40,903 nucleotides of DNA. Origin: a virus. The notes beneath the pieces were generated by a model, which was given only the letters and a program-made list of their open reading frames with translations, was not told the origin of the DNA and did not search any database. How positions within the stretch are numbered: position 1 is the first letter of the stretch; every line of letters starts with the position of its first letter. This document shows positions 1 through 6,132 of this stretch, piece after piece. The DNA is taken from IMG/VR virus record IMGVR_UViG_3300048837_001683, positions 1 through 40,903 of that record; one strand, written 5' to 3'. The translations under genes and the position numbers were made by a program.

Positions 1-79
1 CCTCTTCGGTCGCGTCGAGGACCATGTCGACGACGGCATCCCAGACCTCGCGCTCGTCGAGCGCGTCGAGGCCGCTCAC
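1..79 (-). CDS. Hypothetical protein, N-terminal part, runs off the window
   Basis: The GTG at 79 overlaps the stop of the upstream gene (GTGA, 76-79), the standard coupling in this operon. The 26 visible codons give an acidic peptide starting MSGLDALDER, with G or C in most third positions, so it looks coded. No family is recognised. If the right window end is joined directly, the frame closes after about ten more codons, so the true continuation is unknown. Confidence 0.55.
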   Translation of the reverse strand, partial: MSGLDALDEREVWDAVVDMVLDATEE

Positions 80-345
80 GCTGCACCTCGCGGCTTCGGT
101 GGCGCGAGGCGATCGAGCACACGCTCTGCGGCCGCGACGACCACCGGCGCCGACAGCTCCGGGACGTCGGTGCTCGAGTAGGTGAGGGCGAGCGAGTCGA
201 GGCTCTTCTGGATGCGGGGCGCGGTGATCAGGATGATCGTCCGGCCGGGGAAGCGTCGCTCGAGCTCCTTCATCGCATCGACGAGCCCAGCCGACTCGCG
301 CTGCATGGCGCGCTCCCGCGCCTCGTTCGCTTCGTCTTCGGTCAC
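76..345 (-). CDS. Small hypothetical protein of the leftward operon (89 aa)
   Basis: The GTG start at 345 overlaps the previous stop by four bases (GTGA), which is why it is preferred to longer in-frame starts. The first 35 residues are highly charged and probably helical (EDEANEARERAMQRES), followed by a hydrophobic beta-like stretch (RTIILITAP). No membrane segment or signal peptide is visible. No family is recognised. Its place downstream of the leftward early promoter suggests an early phage function, which is inference only. Confidence 0.6.
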   Translation of the reverse strand: MTEDEANEARERAMQRESAGLVDAMKELERRFPGRTIILITAPRIQKSLDSLALTYSSTDVPELSAPVVVAAAERVLDRLAPPKPRGAA

Positions 346-1130
346 GCGGCCTCCAGCACGACGTGTTGAGAGTCGTCGCCCGCTCGGTAGTTCATCACCC
401 ACGCGCACCCCCGACTCGTCTCGAACCGCGCGGGCCGCGGAAGTAAGCCGTCGCCGAAGATCGGGTCGAACGAGACATTGATGCGTTCGAGCGGATCGCC
501 GGTCACGATGCCGAAGAGCGCGCTGCGGACGAGGGCTGCGTTGACCGTGATGCTTGGTGCGCCGAGCGCGGCCGAGATCGCAAGCCGAACGATCGGTGGT
601 TCGCGGTCGTCTTCGACTGCGTCTGAGAACGTCGACCAAGTGGCTCGACCTGCGTGCGGCCGCGCGGGCTTGTCGATACCTTCGAGTACGCCGAAGATTC
701 GCTCGGGGTCGTGGTGGTAGCCGTACCGCTCGAGACGCCCGTACGTCGGCACACCTCGTGGGCAGACCGCGTAGGACCAGTACATGGCGACGAAGCTCCC
801 GGGCCACCGGTCGCCGCCTGCGATGGCTCCGTTGACCGGCTTCTCAACGAACGCTTCGAGAGCGTCGAGCCACCCGTCCGGGTCGACGAGCTTGGGCCCG
901 TCGATCGTCGAGATCCATGCTGCCTCGCGGAGCTTCGCCGCACGGAGCGTTTGCTGGATGGCCTGCAGCGGCTGCAACGACTCGCTGAGGTGCCTCTCCG
1001 CGGCCTTCACGTCGTAGATGTCGCCGATGGCTTCTTCGGCCCAATCGGGCAACCGTTCGATCGCGCGCTTCAGGCCTTCGGCCTGCTTCAGGATCGAGAC
1101 CACTTGCTCGCTGGTGAGGGTCAGGGTCAC
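342..1130 (-). CDS. Hypothetical protein of the leftward operon (262 aa)
   Basis: The GTG start at 1130 overlaps the stop of the gene before it (GTGA). Residues 1-90 are predicted helical and rich in Leu, Glu and Lys (SEQVVSILKQAEGLKRAIER), including IGDIYDVKAAERHL. The second half is mixed, with aromatic residues (SFVAMYWSYAVCP, YGYHHDPERIFG). I see no catalytic motif, no signal peptide and no membrane span. It is the largest gene of this part of the operon, and the tight coupling on both sides argues that it is real. Function unknown. Confidence 0.65.
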   Translation of the reverse strand: MTLTLTSEQVVSILKQAEGLKRAIERLPDWAEEAIGDIYDVKAAERHLSESLQPLQAIQQTLRAAKLREAAWISTIDGPKLVDPDGWLDALEAFVEKPVNGAIAGGDRWPGSFVAMYWSYAVCPRGVPTYGRLERYGYHHDPERIFGVLEGIDKPARPHAGRATWSTFSDAVEDDREPPIVRLAISAALGAPSITVNAALVRSALFGIVTGDPLERINVSFDPIFGDGLLPRPARFETSRGCAWVMNYRAGDDSQHVVLEAA

Positions 1131-1495
1131 GCGGCCCGTCCCTTCTGCAGCTCGCCGGCGAGCTCGAGCGCGGAATCGATGAGCTCGGAGGGCACGCCCG
1201 CGTCGCCGAGGAGCTCCTCGTCGTCGCGCTGCTCGACCGAGCTGTCGACGGCGTGCCCGAGGTAGAGGGCGACGAGGGCTGCGAGCGTTGGGCGCTCCAC
1301 GCTCGCGTCGACGTTCTGGCAGACGAGTCGGAACACGTCGCGCACGGAGCCGTCGGCGAGGCCTTCGACGAGCACGATCGCGGTGGCTTCCGCTTCGGGC
1401 CCGGAGAGCATCGGCACTAGCGCGCGCGCGAGCTCGTTGCGCAGCTTCGCGGTGCGCGTTCGAGAGAGAGGTTTCCAGATCGGTCGTTCGGGCAT
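1127..1495 (-). CDS. Hypothetical protein of the leftward operon (122 aa)
   Basis: The ATG at 1495 is preceded on the minus strand by AGCAGGAGACCC, a good Shine-Dalgarno sequence. This is one of few genes in the operon with its own ribosome site, because a 130-base gap with a long hairpin precedes it. The protein starts MPERPIWKPLSRTRTAKLRN and is otherwise helical and acidic. No family is recognised. The independent ribosome site suggests that translation restarts here after the hairpin at 1534-1622. Confidence 0.65.
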   Translation of the reverse strand: MPERPIWKPLSRTRTAKLRNELARALVPMLSGPEAEATAIVLVEGLADGSVRDVFRLVCQNVDASVERPTLAALVALYLGHAVDSSVEQRDDEELLGDAGVPSELIDSALELAGELQKGRAA

Positions 1496-1533
1496 GGGTC
1501 TCCTGCTGGGTGGCGAGGCGTGTAAGGGGAGCG

Positions 1534-1622
1534 CTCGAAGCGACGACGCGCGGGGAGGGGAGGTGTTGTCCCGCGCGCACAGAGGGGGGGCGGCACGCGT
1601 GGGTGCGCGTCGCCGCTTCGAG
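1534..1622 (-). ncRNA. Long hairpin in the leftward transcript, possible RNase III site or structured leader
   Basis: The bases at 1534-1550 and 1606-1622 form a 17-bp inverted repeat with one non-Watson-Crick position and a 55-base loop. In leftward RNA that position is a G-U wobble, so all 17 pairs hold; in rightward RNA it would be a C-A mismatch. This favours a structure that acts in the leftward mRNA. The loop contains C-rich tracts. It fills the only sizeable gap of the operon (1496-1625). No T tract follows, so it is not a classical terminator. Role inferred. Confidence 0.45.
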
Positions 1623-1625
1623 AGC

Positions 1626-1931
1626 TCACTCGCGATCGAGCTCGCGTGCGTCGACGAGCTCGTCGGTCGGTGGTCGCGGCGCATCCGCGGGCCACGACAT
1701 CGTCAGGCGGTAGGGGATGGCGCGGATGTGATCGGCGCCGGCCTGCGTCCACGCTTCGGTCAGCTCGACTGCGGCCGCGGTCGCGAATCGCGCGTCGTCG
1801 TTCTCGTAGGCGTAGACGAGGTGGACCTCGTCGCCGGTCAGGTCGACGCCGGCGAGGTCCGGGCTCGCGACGAGCGTGCGAGCACCGGACTCGTCACGCT
1901 CGATGCGACCGAAGACGAGCCGGAACGTCAC
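1626..1931 (-). CDS. Small hypothetical protein of the leftward operon (101 aa)
   Basis: The GTG start at 1931 overlaps the preceding stop (GTGA). The protein begins VTFRLVFGRIERDESGART and alternates beta-like and helical segments, with two LV(Y/F)-type hydrophobic stretches. No known family, signal peptide or membrane span is visible. The gene ends just before the hairpin region 1534-1622, so it is the last gene of the first translationally coupled block from the leftward promoter. Confidence 0.6.
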   Translation of the reverse strand: MTFRLVFGRIERDESGARTLVASPDLAGVDLTGDEVHLVYAYENDDARFATAAAVELTEAWTQAGADHIRAIPYRLTMSWPADAPRPPTDELVDARELDRE

Positions 1932-2344
1932 GCCGCGACGTCTCCTCGCGCCGCGCGCCGCTCGAGCTCGAGTGCGCGGAGGACGTCCTCGGGGATGCCC
2001 ACGACCTGCGTGAGCACGGACCACCGGTGGAGCTGCGACGGCCACGCGGGGCAGACCGCGTCGACGTAGTCCACGGCGACCTCGGCCGCGGCGAGCGCGT
2101 GCTGGCGCGGATCGGTGGACGAGAGCACGCGCGCCCGGGTCGGGCTGCGGAGCACGTCGAGCACGAGCTGGTAGACCTTCGCGCACTCGCCGTCGACGAG
2201 GGGCTGGACGACGTTGCGCGCGGCCTCCTCGAGGCCTGCGAAGAGCATCACACGCGCGAGCGCGTGCGAGACGAGCTTGATGAAGCGCGGGTGCTCCGCG
2301 CGTTGGAGGGGGCGGAACGTGCTGGGGGCGGTGGTGGCGGTCAC
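1928..2344 (-). CDS. Hypothetical helical protein of the leftward operon (138 aa)
   Basis: GTG at 2344, overlapping the stop of the first operon gene (GTGA). The sequence is mostly helical (HPRFIKLVSHALARVMLFAGLEEAARNVVQ would be one region) with a conserved-looking segment WPSQLHRWSVLTQVVGIPED near the C-terminus. It has two cysteines and no obvious metal-binding motif. It is not recognised as a member of any family. Position two genes from the leftward promoter implies early expression. Confidence 0.6.
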   Translation of the reverse strand: MTATTAPSTFRPLQRAEHPRFIKLVSHALARVMLFAGLEEAARNVVQPLVDGECAKVYQLVLDVLRSPTRARVLSSTDPRQHALAAAEVAVDYVDAVCPAWPSQLHRWSVLTQVVGIPEDVLRALELERRAARGDVAA

Positions 2345-2628
2345 GAGTCGGTCTCCTCGCCGCGCACCGGCGCGGCCGTGGTTGCAAGGGCGCGGGCTTC
2401 CGCGGGGACTCCGGGGGCGCGGGGGACGCGCGCGTCGTGCTCGTCGACGCGCTCGATGAGGCGGCGGAGCGCGGTGAGCAGGTGCAGGCCGCCCGCGTAC
2501 TCGACGAGGCGTCCGTCCCGCATCGCGATCACCACCCAACCGTTCGGCTCGCAGCGCGACTCGACGGCGACGTCGCGCGACCGGAGCTCGGCGCGGGCCT
2601 GTCGTTCGGTGAGCTCGTTGAGCACCAT
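2341..2628 (-). CDS. First gene of the leftward operon, hypothetical (95 aa)
   Basis: The ATG at 2628 lies six bases downstream of a -10-like hexamer, so the mRNA probably starts at or next to the start codon; no Shine-Dalgarno sequence is present. Residues 3-60 have the look of a small beta/alpha domain (TERQARAELRSRD, WVVIAMRDGRLVEYAGG). The C-terminal third is a basic and Ala/Pro-rich tail. In lambda the comparable position holds N, but this protein does not have the short Arg-rich form of N. Function unknown. Confidence 0.65.
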   Translation of the reverse strand: MVLNELTERQARAELRSRDVAVESRCEPNGWVVIAMRDGRLVEYAGGLHLLTALRRLIERVDEHDARVPRAPGVPAEARALATTAAPVRGEETDS

Positions 2629-2634
2629 GTCCGA

Positions 2635-2663
2635 GGTGTATCGGCTAGGCGATATCGCGTCAA
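2635..2663 (-). promoter_or_regulatory. Leftward early promoter with repressor operator in the spacer (PL-like)
   Basis: On the minus strand there is TTGACG (2663-2658), a 17-base spacer (2657-2641) and TACACC (2640-2635), then six bases and the ATG at 2628. TATCGGCTAGGCGATATCG at 2639-2657 is an exact 19-bp copy of the sequence in the rightward promoter at 5021-5039, so one repressor probably covers both. Predicted transcription starts at the A of the ATG. Promoter strength and protein binding are inferred from sequence. Confidence 0.7.
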
Positions 2664-2728
2664 CGATACGGAGGGCGTTTTGTCGGAGAGCGTCCTACCT
2701 TTCGAGTAGCGCCTACCCCGTCCAGGGG

Positions 2729-2757
2729 ATGACGCCCGCGCGCCAACGGGCGAGGAT
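2729..2757 (+). promoter_or_regulatory. Possible promoter of the lipoprotein gene, with a dyad in the spacer
   Basis: ATGACG at 2729-2734, a 17-base spacer and GAGGAT at 2752-2757 precede the ATG at 2764 with the same six-base gap seen at the repressor-region promoters. The spacer holds an inverted repeat, CGCCCG at 2733-2738 and CGGGCG at 2747-2752. The -10 match is weak, and GAGG at 2753-2756 could instead be a Shine-Dalgarno sequence. Confidence 0.3.
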
Positions 2758-2763
2758 TCCCCG

Positions 2764-3264
2764 ATGCGGTGGCTCCTCGCGTTGGTCTTCGTGGCGTCGT
2801 GTGGCGACGCGTCGGGCGTGATCGGAGATGCGATGGTCGCGATCGGCGACGCGATCTCGGACTCGGGGCGCGCCGAGGCGCAGACGATGCTGCTCTGCGA
2901 CTCGGAGGCGACCTACCGTGTCGAGAACGAGGAGACGGGGCTTCTGAGCGAGCAGACGCTCTGGTTCGCGCGCATGGATCTCGAGGACGCCGCCTCGGTT
3001 CGAGGCGTCGACGTGGTGCTCTGCGGCCGCACCGTCTTCGGCGAGGACGTCGTCACGCCTCCATGCCCTCCCGGCGCGACGTGCAGCGGCGTCCTGCCGA
3101 CCTCGCTGGTTCGAGCCGACTGCACCACCGGTGGCGCGACGTTTCAGGAGGGCGAGCTCTTCGTGGCGTGCGGGAGCCGCAACGTCTCGCGCTCGTCGTC
3201 GTCCTCGCTCACGACGACCTCGGGCGAGCGGCGCGCATACGCGCACGTGACCATCCGCCGGTGA
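2764..3264 (+). CDS. Putative secreted lipoprotein, likely lysogenic-conversion cargo (166 aa)
   Basis: A short Arg-started hydrophobic signal (MRWLLALVFVASC) ends in a lipobox-like VAS-C with the modified cysteine at residue 13. The mature part contains six further cysteines (including the close pair in PPCPPGATC), suggesting a disulphide-bonded domain, and a Ser-rich stretch near the end. It has no recognised family. It lies outside the coupled early operons, between the leftward promoter and the immunity genes, the typical place for genes expressed from a prophage. A role at the host surface, for example superinfection exclusion, is inference. Confidence 0.6.
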   Translation: MRWLLALVFVASCGDASGVIGDAMVAIGDAISDSGRAEAQTMLLCDSEATYRVENEETGLLSEQTLWFARMDLEDAASVRGVDVVLCGRTVFGEDVVTPPCPPGATCSGVLPTSLVRADCTTGGATFQEGELFVACGSRNVSRSSSSSLTTTSGERRAYAHVTIRR

Positions 3265-3458
3265 GCAACCGCGCGGCAGCCGCGACCGATGCGCGCGCCA
3301 TGCTCACCCGTTCGCTCTCCGCGCGCCCCGACGTCCCCGTGATCCTTCACGACGCCGGTCGGTGGCGCCTCGTGTACTTCCGCGAGCTCGGCGACGCTTG
3401 GTGGTGCGTGCCGGGAAGTCGGCGCCTTGGCTGTCGCGCGCCCGTCGGGCGGGCGTAG
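3261..3458 (+). CDS. Small hypothetical protein coupled to the lipoprotein gene (65 aa)
   Basis: The GTG at 3261 overlaps the lipoprotein stop by four bases (GTGA). The peptide has a central tract LVYFRELGDAWWCVPG rich in aromatic residues and Arg-rich ends. No signal peptide or family is recognised. Coupling to the lipoprotein gene is the main reason for accepting it. Confidence 0.45.
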   Translation: MSNRAAAATDARAMLTRSLSARPDVPVILHDAGRWRLVYFRELGDAWWCVPGSRRLGCRAPVGRA

Positions 3459-3476
3459 CTCTCACCCGTTTGGGGG

Positions 3477-3944
3477 ATGACGCACGTTCAGGATTGCATG
3501 CGATCTGGATGCAAAGGCCAGATCGTTGAAATGTCGGACATACCGCTCTTTGCCCGCGCGACAGCAAAGCATCTTCTGCTGAAGCTCCATGACGACACGT
3601 TCGCGAAGAACAAGCATCGCGGCGCTGTGATGATCGACCTCCTGGAGGAGCTTCACGAGCTCATCAAGTCGTTTCCGCCCGATCGCTGGCACTCGAGCTG
3701 GGAGCGCGCGCGCGGTGTTCTCGAGGTCTCGCCTGTCGGCGCGACACGCGGAAACATCAAGCTGACGGCGCTCCTGAACGGCGTTCGTCTCGAGCGCGGA
3801 TCTCGCGTTGAGGTGGTCGTCTTGCACGCCGACTTTGCGAACGGACGAGCGATTCACGAGGAGTGGGTCGGCTTCTCGCCGAAGGTCTACACCGACGGCA
3901 TCCAGAAGGTCGTCGAGGCGATCGTCGCCTTCAAGCCGTTCTGA
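3477..3944 (+). CDS. Hypothetical protein with atypical base composition (155 aa)
   Basis: The ATG at 3477 is used here; an in-frame ATG at 3531 is an alternative start and would remove the Cys-containing leader (CMRSGCKG). The protein has a helical stretch with several His and Lys (AKHLLLKLHDDTFAKNKHRG) and an apparent alpha/beta domain ending in IVAFKPF. Third positions use A and T much more often than the neighbours, suggesting more recent acquisition. No family is recognised. It sits in the plus-strand accessory block that ends with the ImmA-like protease, so it could be cargo or immunity-related. Confidence 0.6.
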   Translation: MTHVQDCMRSGCKGQIVEMSDIPLFARATAKHLLLKLHDDTFAKNKHRGAVMIDLLEELHELIKSFPPDRWHSSWERARGVLEVSPVGATRGNIKLTALLNGVRLERGSRVEVVVLHADFANGRAIHEEWVGFSPKVYTDGIQKVVEAIVAFKPF

Positions 3945-3999
3945 TCGTCACACCCGCGTGGATCTGATCGCCACCTTCCCGTGGGCGCGCGGAGGGGAT

Positions 4000-4587
4000 G
4001 TGGTCGGCTGGCAGGAGTACGAGGGGATCGCGAGGCAGGCGCTCGAGCGCGCCTCGCAGGACGACGTCGTCGACCTTCGAGAGGTCGCGCGCGCGCACGA
4101 CGTGCAGATCGTCGAGACGCACGGACCTCCGGGGGCCACCCTCTCGCTCGTGTTCGTGCGCCACGGCGAGGAGCCGCGACGGAGGAAGTGGACGCTCGCC
4201 CACGAGCTCGGCCACATCCTTGCGCGACGGGCGGGGCTCGACGGCGCGTGCGAGCGCACGGCGAACGGGATCGCGAACTGCCTCGTGATCCCAGACCGCG
4301 CCGCGAAGCGCGACCTCGCGCGGTTCGGCTGGCGTGTGGCCCCGATCCGCGAGCGTCACGAGCTGTCGTGGGAGGTGACGATCCGTCGCCTCGTGACCGT
4401 GCAGAGCGCCGTGGGCGCGCTCTGGCGCGGCCGTCGCGTCTGGGCTGGTCGTTCGCCGTGGCTTCGAGGGCGCCTCGACCTCGAGGTCGTCGAGCTGCTG
4501 CCGCGGGAGGACGCCGGAGAGGTCGAGCTCGTGCTCGTGACCCCCGAGGTCGCCGAAGAGGTCGCGGCGGCGTCAGTGGCGGGTTGA
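4000..4587 (+). CDS. ImmA/IrrE-family metallopeptidase, likely anti-repressor
   Basis: Residues 66-77 hold the zinc-protease motif HELGH (His68, Glu69, His72), followed by Glu85 in the context ERTANGIANCLVIP, the arrangement of the ImmA/IrrE (peptidase M78) family. In ICEBs1 and many phages ImmA cleaves the partner repressor to trigger induction. The adjacent repressor at 4573-4971 has no self-cleaving domain, which fits. The genes converge and overlap by 15 bases. The GTG at 4000 is chosen for its GGAGG sequence at 3991-3995; GTG 3958 is an in-frame alternative. The C-terminal 100 residues contain a repeated RG(R/W) pattern and probably bind the substrate. Confidence 0.8.
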   Translation: MVGWQEYEGIARQALERASQDDVVDLREVARAHDVQIVETHGPPGATLSLVFVRHGEEPRRRKWTLAHELGHILARRAGLDGACERTANGIANCLVIPDRAAKRDLARFGWRVAPIRERHELSWEVTIRRLVTVQSAVGALWRGRRVWAGRSPWLRGRLDLEVVELLPREDAGEVELVLVTPEVAEEVAAASVAG

Positions 4588-4971
4588 GTCCTTCGCCTCG
4601 GCGATCTCCTTCGCGCGGCGCAGCCAGCCCTGCACATCCTTCGGCTTCGCCCCGTCGAGGCCGGCCCACGCGAGCAGCTCGTCGACCACAACCTGTGGGT
4701 AATGGACGAGCTCGAGCGCGGCGGCGAGGTCGGGGTAGCGACGGCGCGGGTCGTCGTCGTTCTCGTAGCGAGCCTCGCCGGCCAAGAGCCAGTCCACCGT
4801 CACCTTCAGCTCGCGCGCGACAGTGTGCAGCATCGCTGCGTCGGGTGAAGCGACGCGCCCGGTCTCCCAGTCGGAGATCGTCTGCTTTCGGATGCCCGTG
4901 CGAGTGCCGAGCTGCTCCTGAGTGAGCTTCGCCGCCTTGCGCGCCTGCTGCAGTCGCTGCCCGAGAGTCAT
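4573..4971 (-). CDS. Phage repressor, XRE-type helix-turn-helix (132 aa)
   Basis: Residues 4-64 form a typical XRE/Cro-C1 domain, with the helix-turn-helix TQEQLGTRTGIRKQTISDW and the following WLLAGEA. The C-terminal 65 residues are helical and lack the Ser-Lys peptidase of LexA/CI, so the protein should not self-cleave. Size and organisation resemble ImmR of ICEBs1, which is cut by ImmA. It is divergent from the Cro-like gene at 5047, and the 75-base gap holds both promoters and the 22-bp palindrome it most likely binds. The ATG at 4971 has no Shine-Dalgarno sequence, in agreement with a leaderless mRNA. Confidence 0.85.
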   Translation of the reverse strand: MTLGQRLQQARKAAKLTQEQLGTRTGIRKQTISDWETGRVASPDAAMLHTVARELKVTVDWLLAGEARYENDDDPRRRYPDLAAALELVHYPQVVVDELLAWAGLDGAKPKDVQGWLRRAKEIAEAKDSTRH

Positions 4972-4977
4972 GTCCGC

Positions 4978-5006
4978 AGCTAACGGGTAGCCGCTACATG
5001 TCGCAA
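4978..5006 (-). promoter_or_regulatory. Predicted repressor promoter (PRM-like) with small dyad in the spacer
   Basis: On the minus strand, TTGCGA (5006-5001), 17 bases and TTAGCT (4983-4978) precede the ATG at 4971 by six bases. The spacer contains GTAGC-G-GCTAC (an imperfectly related dyad), which may serve autoregulation. The hexamers are only moderate matches, and the call rests on the geometry shared with the promoters at 2635-2663 and 5012-5040. Confidence 0.5.
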
Positions 5007-5011
5007 TCTGC

Positions 5012-5040
5012 TTGAAGCGATATCGGCTAGGCGATATCGT
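5012..5040 (+). promoter_or_regulatory. Rightward early promoter and main operator (PR/OR-like)
   Basis: TTGAAG (5012-5017), a 17-base spacer and TATCGT (5035-5040) are followed by six bases and the GTG at 5047. A 22-bp near-palindrome at 5018-5039, two CGATATCG half-sites around GCTAGG, fills the spacer and enters the -10. Only one symmetric pair in it is mismatched. Nineteen bases are repeated exactly at the leftward promoter. Repressor binding here would block early transcription in both directions. Confidence 0.75.
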
Positions 5041-5046
5041 TGCGGC

Positions 5047-5319
5047 GTGCGTGCGATTTCCCCCGAGTTCAAATCGGTCGTGAGCGGCCAGATCCGGCTC
5101 GCCCGAAAGCGGTGTGGGCTCACGCAGCGCGCCGTGGCCGTCGCGCTCGACGTGGACACCATGCGTGTCAGCGACTGGGAGCGAGGAGCGTCGGTCCCGA
5201 ACACCGAGCAGGTGGCCCAGCTCGCCGAGCTGTTCGGAGTCTCGCTCGACTGGCTGCTGCGCGGCGACGGTCATGAGACCAGCGTCGATCCGGCCTCGAC
5301 CCCTGACGAGGCGGCATGA
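5047..5319 (+). CDS. Cro-like XRE-family regulator (90 aa)
   Basis: Residues 12-72 are an XRE helix-turn-helix domain (TQRAVAVALDVDTMRVSDWE, then SLDWLLRGDG). It is divergent from the repressor and first in the rightward early operon, the position of cro. The GTG at 5047 lies at the predicted transcription start, with no ribosome site. It overlaps the next gene by four bases (ATGA). It probably binds the same palindrome as the repressor and shuts down repressor synthesis, by analogy with lambda and 434. Confidence 0.8.
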   Translation: MRAISPEFKSVVSGQIRLARKRCGLTQRAVAVALDVDTMRVSDWERGASVPNTEQVAQLAELFGVSLDWLLRGDGHETSVDPASTPDEAA

Positions 5320-5756
5320 GGCTCGTCGCGACCCCTGAACGCGCGATCGGTCGATCGCCTCGCGCGGTGCTCCCGTCGCCGGGCTGCGAGCCGTGGCACC
5401 CGTCGGCGGAGCTGCTCGAGGCGCTCGACGAGTACGACGCGAGCGTGCTCCGCCGCGAGCTCGCGTTCGCCCGTGAGGACCTCGCGCGCGCGCTGATGCT
5501 CGCGCTCGTCGCGCTCTCGCTCTTCGTGGGCGGCGCCTTCGTGCTCTCCGGCGGCGCGGTGCTCCAGGGCATCGGCGGCTTCGGGATGCTCGTGCTCGGC
5601 GTGCTCACCGGGCTCCTCGCCGCGCACGTCTACCACGACGCGCTCACGAGCCAGGCGCGCGCGTACCGCATCGCCTCTCACGAGCTCGACAAGAAGCTCC
5701 GGCGCGACCCGATGCCGTCGCAGATTCGCGCGCTCGTCGAGGAGGACCGTCGATGA
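5316..5756 (+). CDS. Small membrane protein with two transmembrane segments (146 aa)
   Basis: Residues about 58-105 form two hydrophobic helices (ALMLALVALSLFVGGAFVL and GGFGMLVLGVLTGLLAA) linked by a Gly-rich turn; both termini are charged and probably cytoplasmic. It is coupled to the Cro-like gene and to the next gene by four-base overlaps. Early expression and membrane location fit superinfection exclusion or envelope modification, but no family is recognised. Confidence 0.6.
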   Translation: MRLVATPERAIGRSPRAVLPSPGCEPWHPSAELLEALDEYDASVLRRELAFAREDLARALMLALVALSLFVGGAFVLSGGAVLQGIGGFGMLVLGVLTGLLAAHVYHDALTSQARAYRIASHELDKKLRRDPMPSQIRALVEEDRR

Positions 5757-5959
5757 CGCTGAGCGAAGAGCTGGCGAGCTTGAGCGACGACGAGCTCGAA
5801 GCCGCAGCGTCCCACGCTGTCTGGTCGGCGACTCCGAAGATGCTGTCGGGCCGACAGCCGTACGCCTTCGTTCAGCTGGCGCGGACACGCCTGGACTCCT
5901 GGGCGTGGGCACTCGTGTACGTGCTCGAGCAGTGGCGCCGCGCGCGAGGTGCAGCGTGA
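5753..5959 (+). CDS. Small hypothetical early protein (68 aa)
   Basis: It starts MTLSEELASLSDDELEAAAS with an acidic helix and ends in a basic, aromatic helix (WALVYVLEQWRR). It overlaps both neighbours by four bases. No family is recognised. Confidence 0.55.
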   Translation: MTLSEELASLSDDELEAAASHAVWSATPKMLSGRQPYAFVQLARTRLDSWAWALVYVLEQWRRARGAA

Positions 5960-6132
5960 ACGCGGCGCGCCGAGCTCGGCGCCGACGGGCGGCGCACCGC
6001 CGCGCGTGTGTCCGCTGGCGCTCGCGGATCCGGGCCCTCGCGGCCCTGCTGCTGCGAGTCGCGATGTTCGCGTCGGTCTGGTGCGCGGGGCGCCGGCTGT
6101 CGCTCGCCGAGGTCATCGGGAGGTGCGCATGA
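5956..6132 (+). CDS. Very small basic protein with one possible membrane helix (58 aa)
   Basis: GTG start at 5956 in a GTGA overlap. The N-terminal third is almost all Arg and Ala, followed by a hydrophobic stretch (ALAALLLRVAMFASVWCAG). It could be a one-pass membrane peptide or a nucleic-acid-binding peptide. Support comes from the coupling at both ends; the composition alone would not justify it. Confidence 0.4.
   Translation: MNAARRARRRRAAHRRACVRWRSRIRALAALLLRVAMFASVWCAGRRLSLAEVIGRCA

Noticed and set aside
3998-4288. Alternative ORF starting at ATG 3998 behind GGAGGGG
   Set aside because: The frame gives an Arg/Ser-rich peptide without pattern, while the overlapping frame from GTG 4000 encodes the HELGH protease.
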